64,000 nt of DNA from an uncultured Serinicoccus sp. (GTDB lineage Bacteria; Actinomycetota; Actinomycetes; Actinomycetales; Dermatophilaceae): NCBI RefSeq assembly GCF_947500995.1, contig NZ_CANMUA010000010.1, positions 62,001-126,000 on the forward strand, in the 5' to 3' direction. Position 1 is the first letter of the stretch, and every line of letters begins with the position of its first letter. A program made the translations under genes and the position numbers. Positions 1 to 8,625 of this stretch are shown in pieces. The notes beneath the pieces are model-generated. The model was not told the origin of the DNA. It did no database searches and saw only the letters and a program-made list of their open reading frames with translations.

Positions 1-33
1 GTGGGGACGACAGACCGGCACGCCGCAGGCAGG

Positions 34-54
34 TGTGGACAGTGCTGTGGACAG
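34..54. repeat. Two DnaA-box-like 9-mers in tandem
   Basis: TGTGGACAG occurs at 34-42 and again at 46-54, a 12-base period. It resembles the actinobacterial DnaA box TGTGGACAA with a last-base change. Two imperfect boxes are far fewer than an origin holds, so this is only a possible DnaA contact or chance. Otherwise 1-146 contains no gene I can support. Confidence 0.2.
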
Positions 55-146
55 CCCAGAAACTTGAGTCACACCACCGCGCTGACCTGCAAGGACTCCC
101 CGCACACCCTGTGGAGGAAAAGTCTTCCTCGACCCCCTCGGGAAGG

Positions 147-192
147 TTGACACCCCCACCCGCGTTTAGCACTCTATAAGCACGAGTGCCAA
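147..192 (+). promoter_or_regulatory. CIRCE operator (HrcA site) with -35 box
   Basis: A TTGACA -35 box lies at 147-152. The inverted repeat TTAGCACTC (166-174), nine spacer bases (175-183) and GAGTGCCAA (184-192) matches the CIRCE consensus with one mismatch in the right arm. CIRCE is the binding site of the heat-shock repressor HrcA. It overlaps the expected -10 region, so HrcA should block transcription of the hsp20 gene starting at 224. Confidence 0.85.
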
Positions 193-223
193 TGCACCCG
201 CGTCGAGACAAGGAGGAACCCTG

Positions 224-667
224 ATGAACCGCTTCGACCCGCTGCGCGAGATGGACCGCCTGATGTCCGAGCTGCGCACGGCCCCCACCACCGCGTCCGC
301 CATGCCGATGGACCTCTACCGCGCCGGCGACCACTTCGTCGCGCGTGTCGACCTCCCCGGGGTCGACCCGGGGTCGATCGACATCGACGTCGAGGACCGC
401 ACCCTCACCCTGCGAGCCGAGCGCCGGGAGCAGACCGACGTCGAGCAGTGGCTCTCTCACGAGCGGCCCGCCGGCACCTTCGCCCGGCAGCTGACCCTCG
501 GCTACGGGGTGGCGCTGGACCGCATCGAGGCCGACTACACCGACGGTGTGCTCACGCTGACCTTCCCGGTGGCCGAGGAGGCCAAGCCGCGCAAGATCAC
601 CGTCACCCACCGCGGTCAGCAGAGCATCGAGGGAGAGCGCGTGCCGGAGGAGGCCGCAGCCCGATGA
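224..667 (+). CDS. Hsp20/alpha-crystallin small heat-shock protein
   Basis: A 147-residue cytosolic holdase chaperone of the small heat-shock family, which binds unfolding proteins without ATP. The alpha-crystallin domain spans about residues 28-130, including the VDLPGVDPGSIDIDV strand pair, the RTLTLRAER strand and a C-terminal DGVLTLTFPV segment near residues 106-115. Length fits the family. The start is fixed by AAGGAGG at 210-216, eight bases before ATG. A CIRCE element upstream predicts HrcA repression and heat induction. The gene appears monocistronic; the MATE gene downstream has its own -10 element. Confidence 0.93.
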   Translation: MNRFDPLREMDRLMSELRTAPTTASAMPMDLYRAGDHFVARVDLPGVDPGSIDIDVEDRTLTLRAERREQTDVEQWLSHERPAGTFARQLTLGYGVALDRIEADYTDGVLTLTFPVAEEAKPRKITVTHRGQQSIEGERVPEEAAAR

Positions 668-690
668 CCGGGGGTGTCGCCCGCCGGTGA

Positions 691-696
691 CAGACT
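691..696 (+). promoter_or_regulatory. -10 element, leaderless promoter of the MATE gene
   Basis: CAGACT lies seven bases before the GTG at 704, the spacing expected when transcription starts at the start codon itself. Other genes in the window share this arrangement. No good -35 box is visible. Confidence 0.4.
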
Positions 697-703
697 CGGT
701 CGG

Positions 704-2038
704 GTGAGCCATACCGCACCACGGGACGGCCAGGCCAGGGAGATCCTGCGCCTGGCCGTCCCGGCGTTCCTCGCCCTCGTGGCCGAGCCGCTGTTCCTGC
801 TCGCCGACTCGGCCATCGTCGGCTACCTCGGCACCTCCGCCCTGGCCGGCCTCGGCGTCGCGAGCGCGGTCCTGCTCACCGCCGTCAACATCTTCGTCTT
901 CCTGGCCTACGGCACCACGGCGGTCGTGGCCCGTCGCCTCGGGGCCGGTGACCAGCGCGGCGCCGTCAGCGCCGGCATCGACGGCATCTGGCTGGCGCTG
1001 CTCCTCGGGACGGTGGGCGCGGTCGTCACCGCCGTCCTGGCGGGGCCGCTCGTGCAGCTCTTCGGCGCCGGACCCGACGTCTCGGCCGAGGCGGTGACCT
1101 ACCTGCGCTGGTCGGCGCTCGGCATCCCCTCGATGCTCGTCGTGCTGGCTGCGACCGGCGTCCTGCGGGGCCTCCAGGACACCCGCACCCCGCTGGTCGC
1201 CTCGGTGGTCGGCTTCTCCGCCAACGCCCTGCTGTCGCTGCTGCTCGTGCACGGCGTCGGGTGGGGCATCGCCGGCGCCGCGATCGGGACGGTCCTGGCA
1301 CAGACGGGTATGGCGCTCGGCCTCGTGGTCGTCGTCGTCCGGGGCGCCCGCCGCCTGGGGTCCTCGCTCACCTTCCACGGAGCCGGGGTGCTGCGCGCGG
1401 CACGCGGCGGCATACCCCTGCTCGTGCGGACCGTCGCCCTGCGCGCGGCGCTGCTGCTCACCACCTGGTCGGCGGCCGGGCTGGGCGACGAGCAGCTCGC
1501 CGCCCACCAGGTCGCGATGACGGTGTGGTCCACGCTGGCCTTCGCGCTCGACGCCCTGGCCATCGCCGCCCAGGCGCTCACCGGCAAGACCCTGGGGGCC
1601 GGCGACCGCGAGGGGACGCGCGCGGCGACCACGCTCATGCTCCGGTGGTCCATCTGGTTCGGGGTCATCCTCACCGCTGTGATCCTGGCCCTGCACCGGG
1701 TCATCCCCCTCGGCTTCAGCCAGGACCTCGACGTGCGCTCCGCCCTGGGCGCGGCGCTCGTCGTCGTCGCGGTCGGGCAGCCGATCGCCGGCATCGCCTT
1801 CATCCTCGACGGGGTGCTCATCGGGGCCGGGGACACCCGCTGGCTGGCGTGGGCGCAGACCGCGGCGACCGTGGCCTACCTCCCGATGGTGCTCGGGGTC
1901 CGGCTCAGCGGGGTGGACGGCACGACCGGCCTGGTCTGGCTGTGGGTCGCCTTCACCGGCTTCATGACCGTGCGCGCCCTGCTCATGTGGCGTCGCGCCC
2001 GCGGGGAGACCTGGATGGTGGTGGGCGCCGAGCGCTGA
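704..2038 (+). CDS. MATE family efflux transporter (DinF-like)
   Basis: A 444-residue membrane protein with about 12 hydrophobic segments, a member of the MatE/DinF branch that exports drugs or metabolites in exchange for Na+ or H+. Two homologous halves are visible: both begin with a helix preceding a short basic loop (AVVARRLGAGDQRGA in the first half, ALTGKTLGAGDREGT in the second), the usual MATE internal repeat. I chose GTG 704 because a -10 element sits seven bases upstream; GTG 674 in the same frame would add ten residues but has no well-placed ribosome site. The stop codon lies within a terminator stem shared with the converging patatin gene. Confidence 0.85.
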   Translation: MSHTAPRDGQAREILRLAVPAFLALVAEPLFLLADSAIVGYLGTSALAGLGVASAVLLTAVNIFVFLAYGTTAVVARRLGAGDQRGAVSAGIDGIWLALLLGTVGAVVTAVLAGPLVQLFGAGPDVSAEAVTYLRWSALGIPSMLVVLAATGVLRGLQDTRTPLVASVVGFSANALLSLLLVHGVGWGIAGAAIGTVLAQTGMALGLVVVVVRGARRLGSSLTFHGAGVLRAARGGIPLLVRTVALRAALLLTTWSAAGLGDEQLAAHQVAMTVWSTLAFALDALAIAAQALTGKTLGAGDREGTRAATTLMLRWSIWFGVILTAVILALHRVIPLGFSQDLDVRSALGAALVVVAVGQPIAGIAFILDGVLIGAGDTRWLAWAQTAATVAYLPMVLGVRLSGVDGTTGLVWLWVAFTGFMTVRALLMWRRARGETWMVVGAER

Positions 2039-2055
2039 GCCGCGGGCCTCAGCGC
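2032..2055. terminator. Bidirectional terminator overlapping two stop codons
   Basis: GCGCTGAG (2032-2039), an 8-base loop and CTCAGCGC (2048-2055) form a perfect 8-bp stem. The TGA of the MATE gene (2036-2038) and the TGA of the converging patatin gene (2049-2051, minus) are in opposite arms. It can end both transcripts, though no U-tract follows. Confidence 0.55.
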
Positions 2056-5000
2056 CGCAGCCGCTCGCACCCGTCCAGCGCCACGAGCAGCTCGGCCAGG
2101 CCGGGATACCGCGCCGGTCTCCCCTCGACCGGAACGTCGGTGGGCTCGGCGCTGCGCCCGCACCGGGCGACCGCCTCGTCCACCCCCTCACCCAGGGAGT
2201 CGAGCATGTCCTCCCGGCTGGCCGGGGACAGCACCCAGCCGAGGGGAGCCTCGACCGCGGGACGGCTCGCCTGGGTGACGACGTAGACGGTCGGGACGTC
2301 GGGGCTGACCGCGACGGTCAGCTCGCGGGCCCGCTGCAGGAGCGCAGGGGTGTCCTTCTGCGTGGACGCGGCGCTGCCGTTCCCGACGAGCGGGACCAGC
2401 ACCTCCGACACCGGCTCCGGCGGGGGCTGCACCAGGTCGCTGCCGCGGCCGTTGTCGAGGTAGACGACGATCGGCACGACCCGCGCGGTCGGGTCCTGCG
2501 CGGCCGCCTCCGCCAGCAGCCGGGGCGCCAGGTCGACGACGGTGCCGAGGCCGCTGCCCTCGGCATAGCCACCGTCGATGAGCTGGGCCTGCGGTGCGTC
2601 GCCGCAGGGGCCCACCACGCCCGAGGGCGTCACGTAGGGGAAACGCGCCGAGGTCATCGAGGCCGTCGACGCCGGGACCGACCCGACGCACGTCTCCGTC
2701 CCGGGTGCGGACCCCTCTCCACTGGCGGGCGCCGGGGGCAGGTAGTCGGCGTAGAAGTCCCGGCTGTAGGCCAGCGGCGAGCCCAGGTCCGCGCAGTCCG
2801 ACACCGGGCCGGACCCGAGGTCGACCTGGCTCACCAGCACCCGGCACCCCGAGGAGGTGGCCGTCGAGTTGAGCACCAGGGCGGCGCTCAGCTGTCCCGG
2901 AGGGCGGTCCTGCGGCGGGTCGAGGAAGTCGCCCGCGAGGCCCGGCGAGCTCTGCTCCCACGCCAGCTCCATCAGCGCCGCCCGGTCGTGCCACCCCTCT
3001 CCCGGTGCGTCCGACCCCGCGGGCAGCCCGGTCACGGCATAGGCGGGGTCACGGACGAGGAGACCGAGGCTGGCCTGGGCCAGCGCGTCCGGGGCGCCCA
3101 TGGCCCAGACCTCGTCGACCGCACGGGCCTGGTCGTCGGCGAACCGGCTCACGGCCAGCCCGACCGAACCACCGCTGACGCCGCTGGCGAGCAGGACCGC
3201 GTCCAGCCCGCAGGGGTTGTTCAGCCCGATCTCGCGGAGCGCTGCAGCGCTCCAGTACGCAGCCCGGATCCCACCGCCCTCGGCCGCCACGAGGATCATC
3301 GGGCGGGCCGAGCCCTGCGGTGTCTCCACGAGGCAGTCCTCGGTACGCGCCAGCCAGTCGGCCACCGCGTCGGACAGGGGTGCAGGGCGGGCGACCGCGC
3401 CGGGCACCTGCCCGGCCAGCGACCCCCGGATGCCGTGGACCTGGTGGCTGCTGCCCGGGACCAGGGCCGCGACGACGACAGCGGTGAGGAGGAGGGCCAC
3501 CGGAGCCTCGCGCAGCCGCAGGGCCGGCCACCAGAAGAGCTGCGGCGGGGCGTAGAAGTGGTGGAGCACCACGCTCGAGCCCACCAGCAGCATGAGCGCC
3601 CCCAGCCCCAGCATGACGACGCCGATCACCCCGAGCACGGCGGACAGGCACACCGGCCAGACCGCCAGCGCGACGACCACCGCGGTGCTCACCCAGATCA
3701 ACGACCACGCCAGCCACCACAGGCGCCGGGACCCGGGCTGCGTCGGCCGCCCCCACGGTCCGATCTCGTCCTCCCCCACCACCGTGCTGGTGCCGGCACC
3801 GGGGGTGAAGAGCCCACCGCCCCAGCGCAGCGCCTGGAGCCGGTCGATGGCCCACGGCCCGAACCACCACACGACGATCGCCGCGGCCAGCGCGAGCAGC
3901 GGCACGCAGCGCTGGAAGGACGTGCCCTCGCCCAGGACCGTGAGCACGAGGTGGGAACGGATGAGCGCCAGGGTGCCCACGACCAGCCCGCTCAGCGCCA
4001 GGATGTCGCCGACGCGACGCACCTGGGCGGCGGTCGCGGCGTCGTAGGTCCTCGGGGGAGGACCGACCAGGGCCGGGGCGCGCCGGGTGGTGACCCACGA
4101 CCCCAGGACGATGAGCACCGGCACCGCGACGAAGGCCAGGGTCCAGCCCCACCGCACCTCTCCGGTGCCCGCCAGCCCGGCCCACCCCCACAGCACGACG
4201 ACGACCGCCGGGCCGAAGAGCCACTGCCGCAGCGCCGGCGCGGGACGGGGCGCGAGGTCAGAGGCGCCCACCACCCGACGGGCGACGTTGTCGGCGATCA
4301 ACCGACCCAGCAGCACGAGGCCGAGGGTGATGAGGAGCAGCAGCGCCGAGGCCAGGAGGGCGTGCACCCAGCCCGGCACGGCGGTGCGACCGTCACCGGT
4401 GGCGAACCACGTGCGCTGGATGTCCGGGAGCTGGTCCAGGATCCCGCTGCCCGGGACCAGGGCCAGCACGGCGACCGGGGCGAAGGCCAGCGCCGAGAAC
4501 CGCTGGGCGTAGACCGCGCGCCCCCGGCGGGAGAGCCAGGTGCGGCCTGCCGGGGTGCCGAGCAGCGCGTACCCGAGCTGCCCCGCCACCGCCAGCAGCA
4601 GCACCCACTTCAGGGCGCTGGTCCACGCGGTGATCGGCACCAGGAGCCCGGGCGGGGCCTCGCTGGCCGGCCCGAGGACCAGCAGGGCCAGCAGGACGTT
4701 CTCCAGCACGTCGGCGGCCACGGCGAGCCAGACCAACCACGGACGGGGCCAGGTGAGCATCCGCAGGGGAGCCCCCGGCTGCACGGCCCCGCGCGCCACG
4801 ACCCGGGACAGCAGCGAGGAGAGGAGCAGCCCGTAGGTGACGGCGAGGACCACGTCCACCCCGAGCCACAGCCCGACGAGCAGGTCCGCCTGCGCCATGG
4901 CCGCGGCGTCGCCACGCATGCCGAGCTGGTGGATGGCCAGCCACGGCTGCGACGTCGCTCCGGGCGGAGGCAGCGGCAGCCGCGGAGAGCTCACCTGCGC

Positions 5001-5135
5001 CAGCCCGAGCGAGAACCCCTCCGGGCCGGCCTGGACCATCCGGATGAGCCGGTCGATCTCGGTGAGGGAGATGAGCAGCGCGCCGCAGACCGTGAGCAGG
5101 ATGAGCGTGCGTCGGGGCAGGGTCGTCGGGTCCAT
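2049..5135 (-). CDS. Multi-spanning membrane protein with C-terminal patatin-like phospholipase domain
   Basis: A 1028-residue protein. Residues 1 to about 580 hold roughly 12 hydrophobic segments; the remainder is a patatin-like acyl hydrolase. The oxyanion motif GGGIR is at 620-624, the nucleophile motif GVSGGS at 652-657 (Ser654), and the dyad DGG at 854-856 (Asp854), so all catalytic features are present. Family knowledge suggests hydrolysis of lipid acyl esters; the substrate is unknown. Patatins are usually soluble or have few helices, so this membrane block is unusual. I chose ATG 5135 (start MDPTTLPRR) with GGAG six bases upstream; the frame stays open further, but that would run through mnhG. 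It lies 86 bp downstream of mnhG and may be its distal operon member. Confidence 0.82.
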   Translation of the reverse strand: MDPTTLPRRTLILLTVCGALLISLTEIDRLIRMVQAGPEGFSLGLAQVSSPRLPLPPPGATSQPWLAIHQLGMRGDAAAMAQADLLVGLWLGVDVVLAVTYGLLLSSLLSRVVARGAVQPGAPLRMLTWPRPWLVWLAVAADVLENVLLALLVLGPASEAPPGLLVPITAWTSALKWVLLLAVAGQLGYALLGTPAGRTWLSRRGRAVYAQRFSALAFAPVAVLALVPGSGILDQLPDIQRTWFATGDGRTAVPGWVHALLASALLLLITLGLVLLGRLIADNVARRVVGASDLAPRPAPALRQWLFGPAVVVVLWGWAGLAGTGEVRWGWTLAFVAVPVLIVLGSWVTTRRAPALVGPPPRTYDAATAAQVRRVGDILALSGLVVGTLALIRSHLVLTVLGEGTSFQRCVPLLALAAAIVVWWFGPWAIDRLQALRWGGGLFTPGAGTSTVVGEDEIGPWGRPTQPGSRRLWWLAWSLIWVSTAVVVALAVWPVCLSAVLGVIGVVMLGLGALMLLVGSSVVLHHFYAPPQLFWWPALRLREAPVALLLTAVVVAALVPGSSHQVHGIRGSLAGQVPGAVARPAPLSDAVADWLARTEDCLVETPQGSARPMILVAAEGGGIRAAYWSAAALREIGLNNPCGLDAVLLASGVSGGSVGLAVSRFADDQARAVDEVWAMGAPDALAQASLGLLVRDPAYAVTGLPAGSDAPGEGWHDRAALMELAWEQSSPGLAGDFLDPPQDRPPGQLSAALVLNSTATSSGCRVLVSQVDLGSGPVSDCADLGSPLAYSRDFYADYLPPAPASGEGSAPGTETCVGSVPASTASMTSARFPYVTPSGVVGPCGDAPQAQLIDGGYAEGSGLGTVVDLAPRLLAEAAAQDPTARVVPIVVYLDNGRGSDLVQPPPEPVSEVLVPLVGNGSAASTQKDTPALLQRARELTVAVSPDVPTVYVVTQASRPAVEAPLGWVLSPASREDMLDSLGEGVDEAVARCGRSAEPTDVPVEGRPARYPGLAELLVALDGCERLRR

Positions 5136-5221
5136 GGTGCTCCAGGTCGTGTGCGCGGCGGGGCCTGCTGGACAGAGCCGATGTCTGCGCGGCAGATACC
5201 TGGAGGGCTGGCGACTGGGGG

Positions 5222-5578
5222 TTACCCCTCGGGTCGGTCGTCGACCTCCCCGTCGCGCTGCCCCAGGTGGATGTGGGCCGGGGCGATCTGGCCGGTGCGG
5301 AAACCGGCACGGCCCACCATGTGCGACCCCGCCGGGATGGTCAGCAGCTGGAACAGCCCGATGAGCACGAGCATCCCGATGTCGAGCCCCGAGCGCGAGC
5401 GCAGCCCGACGCCCAGGATGACGAGCAGGACACCCAGCACCTGCGGCTTGGTCCCGGCGTGCATGCGGGTGAGCAGGTCGGGGAAGCGCAGCAGCCCGAT
5501 GGCCGCGGCGAGGCAGAGCAGGGCCCCGAGGAGCAGGCACACCAGCCCCAGGACGTCCAGCACGTCGACCACCGTCAT
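5222..5578 (-). CDS. mnhG: Mrp/Mnh Na+(K+)/H+ antiporter subunit G
   Basis: A 118-residue subunit of the multi-protein Mrp antiporter complex in the cytoplasmic membrane, which exchanges cytoplasmic Na+ or K+ for protons. Three hydrophobic helices and the typical LLRFPDLLTRMHAGTKP loop (about residues 29-46) identify the PhaG/MnhG family. Its ATG overlaps the stop of mnhF as ATGA (5575-5578), implying translational coupling. It is the last mrp gene; a patatin-like gene follows on the same strand. Confidence 0.93.
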   Translation of the reverse strand: MTVVDVLDVLGLVCLLLGALLCLAAAIGLLRFPDLLTRMHAGTKPQVLGVLLVILGVGLRSRSGLDIGMLVLIGLFQLLTIPAGSHMVGRAGFRTGQIAPAHIHLGQRDGEVDDRPEG

Positions 5579-5961
5579 ACCGATCCCTCCCCCTCCGGGG
5601 TGCGACGCCCGCCGGCGGGAGCCTGCGGACCGGCGTCCCGTTCGCCGACCTCGAGCCGGTCCGGCACCGGCTCGGGCGCCGGCGTGTCCCGGTCGCGGGC
5701 GACGAAGCGGGCCACGGCGACCGAGCCGAGGAAGCCGACGAGGGAGAGCGAGATGAGCAGCGGCAGCGTGGTCCAGGCGTCGCTCAGGGCGGCGTAGGCC
5801 CCCAGCGCGCAGATGACGATGGAGACGAGGACGTCGGTGGCGACCACCCGGTCCAGCACGCTGGGTCCGATGGTGATGCGGATGAGGGTCAGCGTGGCGG
5901 AGACCGCCAGCAGCCCACCGACGATCCAGGTGAGGACGAGCTCGACGAGGTCGATGGTCAC
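5575..5961 (-). CDS. mnhF: Mrp/Mnh antiporter subunit F
   Basis: A 128-residue subunit with three membrane helices; the RITIGPSVLDRVVATDVL segment near residues 27-44 is diagnostic for MnhF/MrpF. The last 35 or so residues form an acidic, proline-rich cytoplasmic tail longer than usual. I chose GTG 5961, because it overlaps the stop of mnhE as GTGA and places the first helix right after the start. It is required with the other subunits for a functional antiporter. Confidence 0.92.
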   Translation of the reverse strand: MTIDLVELVLTWIVGGLLAVSATLTLIRITIGPSVLDRVVATDVLVSIVICALGAYAALSDAWTTLPLLISLSLVGFLGSVAVARFVARDRDTPAPEPVPDRLEVGERDAGPQAPAGGRRTPEGEGSV

Positions 5962-6581
5962 GGCGCCTCCTGCGTGGTCGTGGTCTCGGGGCCTGCTCCC
6001 CGGCTGCCGTTCCGGTGCCGACGAGGGTCCAGCACCGAGGCCGGGTCGGGATGCAGGGCCCGCAGCACCCGCGCCTCCTGCGCCCGCACCTTGTGCCGGA
6101 CCTGCTCGGCCTGGTGACGCGTGCGCACGTTCAGCGCGTGCAGCGTCAGCACCCGGCTGCCCGGGTCCAGCTCGACGACCACCGAGCCCGGCACCAGCGA
6201 GACCATCTCCGCGGTCAGCGTCTGCAGCAGCGGGTCGTCGGTGGCCAGCTGCAGGTCCATCACCACCCCCGTGGCGACCGGCCCGGGCCGGACCGAGAGC
6301 CAGGCCACCTCCACCGACGCGCGCACGAGGTCCACGAGGAACCGACCGAGGAGCACCAGCAGCCCCAGCGGCCGCACCCGCAGGTGCAGGTCCACCCGGG
6401 GGAGCGGGAAGAGCACGAGCACCAGCAGCGCGACGAGGAGCCCGCCCAGGAGGTTGAGCACGTTGAGGGAGCCCCACAGCAGCACCCACACGACGGTGAG
6501 CCAGAGCAGGCCCCACGGGGACACGGGTGGGAGCAGGCGGCGCACGCCCCGCCGTCCTCTCTGCCGGTCGGCGCCCGTCAC
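5958..6581 (-). CDS. mnhE: Mrp/Mnh antiporter subunit E
   Basis: A 207-residue subunit. Two or three N-terminal helices (about residues 20-75) are followed by the conserved cytoplasmic part with SVEVAWLSVRPG and the VSLVPGSVVVELD motif typical of MnhE. The C-terminus extends about 40 charged residues beyond the domain. GTG 6581 was chosen because GTGA overlaps the mnhD stop, as in the rest of this operon; longer readings of this frame would cover mnhD antiparallel-free but implausible low-complexity sequence. Confidence 0.9.
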   Translation of the reverse strand: MTGADRQRGRRGVRRLLPPVSPWGLLWLTVVWVLLWGSLNVLNLLGGLLVALLVLVLFPLPRVDLHLRVRPLGLLVLLGRFLVDLVRASVEVAWLSVRPGPVATGVVMDLQLATDDPLLQTLTAEMVSLVPGSVVVELDPGSRVLTLHALNVRTRHQAEQVRHKVRAQEARVLRALHPDPASVLDPRRHRNGSRGAGPETTTTQEAP

Positions 6582-8137
6582 GGCCCGGCCTCCGCCCGGA
6601 CCCCGAGCACGGCGTCGAGATAGGGCTCGCGCAGCACGAGGTCGACGGCGGACCTCGTCGTGATGTCGAAGAGCGGCCCGGCCACCACGGTCAGGGTGAG
6701 GCCGACCGCGACCAGCGCCACGGTCGGGGCCAGCACCCCCAGACCGAGGGCCTCGTGGTGCCCGCCGCGCACCGGCCCCTGGCCGGTGATGCCGCGGGCG
6801 TTCTCGGACCAGAACGCGCGCCCCCAGACCTTGGCCACGGCATACAGGGTGAGCAGGGAGGTGAGCACCGAGCCCGCCACCAGCAGCAGCGCCAGCCAGG
6901 ACCCCTCGGCCACCCCGGCCTGGACCAGGCCGACCTTGCCGAGGAAGCCGCTGAAGGGCGGGATCCCGGCCATGTTCATCGCCGGGATGAAGAACAGGAC
7001 CCCCACCAGGGGTGAGATGCGGGCCAGGTCGCCGAGCCGGGTGCTGTCGGTCGAGCCGCCCACCCGCTCCACCAGCCCCAGCACCAGGAAGAGCGTGGTC
7101 TGGACGGTGATGTGGTGGACGACGTAGAAGATGGCGGCGGCCAGCCCGTGGGTGCTGCCCAGGGCGATCCCGAAGAGCAGGAAGCCGATGTGGCTGACGA
7201 GGGTGAAGCTCAGCATCCGCTTGATGTCGTCCTGGGCGATCGCGCCGAGGATCCCGACGACCATAGTGAGCAAGGCCGCCACCAGCAGCAGGTCGGAGAA
7301 GGGGGAGCCGGGGAACAGCAGCGTCTGGGTGCGGATCATCGCGTAGACGCCGACCTTGGTCAGCAACCCGGCGAAGACCGCCGTCACCGGTGCGGGCGCC
7401 GTCGGGTAGGAGTCGGGCAGCCACCCCGACATGGGGAAGACGGCCGCCTTGACGGCGAAGGCGACGAGCAGCATGAGCTGCAGCAGCGCGGCCGTGCCGG
7501 GGGCGATCTCCCCGAGCCGCTCGCTGAGGAGGGCCAGGTTGATGGTGCCCGTGGCGCCGTAGGTGAGCCCGATGGCGGCCAGGAAGATGATGGAGGACAG
7601 CAGGGAGACGAGGACGTATGTCGTGCCCGCCCGGACCCGTTCCGCGGTGCCGCCCAGCGTGAGCAGCACGAAGCTCGCCGCCAGCAGCATCTCGAACCCG
7701 ACGTAGAGGTGGAACAGGTCGCCGGAGATGAAGGTGGTGGTCACCCCGGCCGCGAGGACCAGCAGCGTGGGGTGGAAGACCGGCAGCGGGGAGTGCCCGT
7801 CGCTCTCCTCGTCGAAGCCGCTGGCGCCCTGCCCGATGGAGTAGGCGAGCACCGCCAGGGTGACGACCGTCGAGACGATGACCATGAGGGCCGCCAGCCG
7901 GTCCACCACCAGGACGATGCCCTCGTTGGCGGCCCAGCCCCCGACGAACATCACCTGGGGGCCCTGGGTGTCGCTCGCCCACAGCAGGACCCCGGCCAGC
8001 ACGGTCATCCCCGAGAGCGCCGTGACGCTCACGACCCGCTGCACGGCGGTGCGTCCGGCCGCGGCCAGCGTCAATCCGGCCCCGATGAGCGGCAGCAGGA
8101 CCAGCAGGGGCACCATCCAGGCGTAGCCGTCGCTCAT
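6578..8137 (-). CDS. mnhD: Mrp/Mnh antiporter subunit D
   Basis: A 519-residue polytopic subunit of about 14 helices, homologous to the proton-pumping NuoM/NuoN subunits of complex I. It carries the helix-5 glutamate in the FEMLLAASFVLL segment, the helix-7 lysine region AVKAAVFPMSGWLPDSYPTA, and TKVGVYAMIRTQ, all typical antiporter-like residues in the proton path. Its ATG overlaps the mnhC stop (ATGA), and its own stop overlaps the mnhE start. Confidence 0.95.
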   Translation of the reverse strand: MSDGYAWMVPLLVLLPLIGAGLTLAAAGRTAVQRVVSVTALSGMTVLAGVLLWASDTQGPQVMFVGGWAANEGIVLVVDRLAALMVIVSTVVTLAVLAYSIGQGASGFDEESDGHSPLPVFHPTLLVLAAGVTTTFISGDLFHLYVGFEMLLAASFVLLTLGGTAERVRAGTTYVLVSLLSSIIFLAAIGLTYGATGTINLALLSERLGEIAPGTAALLQLMLLVAFAVKAAVFPMSGWLPDSYPTAPAPVTAVFAGLLTKVGVYAMIRTQTLLFPGSPFSDLLLVAALLTMVVGILGAIAQDDIKRMLSFTLVSHIGFLLFGIALGSTHGLAAAIFYVVHHITVQTTLFLVLGLVERVGGSTDSTRLGDLARISPLVGVLFFIPAMNMAGIPPFSGFLGKVGLVQAGVAEGSWLALLLVAGSVLTSLLTLYAVAKVWGRAFWSENARGITGQGPVRGGHHEALGLGVLAPTVALVAVGLTLTVVAGPLFDITTRSAVDLVLREPYLDAVLGVRAEAGP

Positions 8138-8625
8138 GCGGTGCCCCCTTCCTCGTCCGTGGCGGCGTCGTCGCGTCGCCCGTGGTGGCCCCGCTCCGAG
8201 CGCTCGGTCTCGGCCGCGATCTCCTCCGCCTGCTCACGTGCCCCCGGCTCGGAGCCGAGGTCGTCGGCCTCGGCGCGGGCGTGGATGCGCGCGGACTCGG
8301 TGTCGTCGGCGACCAGGTCGTCCCGGCCCACCTGCCAGCCCCGGTGCGCCAGGGCGAGCACGAAGGCCGTCATCGCCAGGGTGATGACGATGGCGGTCAG
8401 CACCAGCGCCTGGGGCACCGGGTCGGCCATCGGGCCGCCGTCGCCGGCGCCGACGATGGGCGGCGAGCCGGCCGGGCCGGAGCCGATGATGAACAGCAGG
8501 TTGACCCCGTTGCCCATGAGGAGGAAGCCCATGAGCGCGCGCACCAGCGACCGGGACAGGAAGAGGTAGGCCCCGGTGCCCACGAGCACGCTCGCGACGA
8601 GGGTGAGGGTGAGGTTGACGCTCAC
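8134..8625 (-). CDS. mnhC: Mrp/Mnh antiporter subunit C with long hydrophilic tail
   Basis: A 163-residue NuoK-like subunit with three helices in residues 1-105 and the GFLLMGNGVNLLFIIGS segment conserved in MrpC. Typical MrpC proteins are about 110-130 residues; here about 50 extra, strongly charged residues (rich in E, D, R and H) extend into the cytoplasm. GTG 8625 overlaps the mnhA stop as GTGA. The tail is of unknown purpose. Confidence 0.92.
   Translation of the reverse strand: MSVNLTLTLVASVLVGTGAYLFLSRSLVRALMGFLLMGNGVNLLFIIGSGPAGSPPIVGAGDGGPMADPVPQALVLTAIVITLAMTAFVLALAHRGWQVGRDDLVADDTESARIHARAEADDLGSEPGAREQAEEIAAETERSERGHHGRRDDAATDEEGGTA

Noticed and set aside
34-54. Origin of replication at the left edge
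   Set aside because: Only two imperfect DnaA-like boxes, no AT-rich region and no dnaA or dnaN nearby; gene order points to oriC beyond the right edge.
5136-5540. In-frame upstream extension of the patatin gene to a 1163-residue protein
   Set aside because: It would run through most of mnhG in another frame and reads as low-complexity Arg/Pro/Ala sequence; ATG 5135 with a ribosome site gives a proper first helix.
2988-5756. Long plus-strand open frame opposite the patatin and mnhG genes
   Set aside because: GC-rich third-position shadow; composition is Gly/Pro/Arg/Gln-rich without domain motifs.
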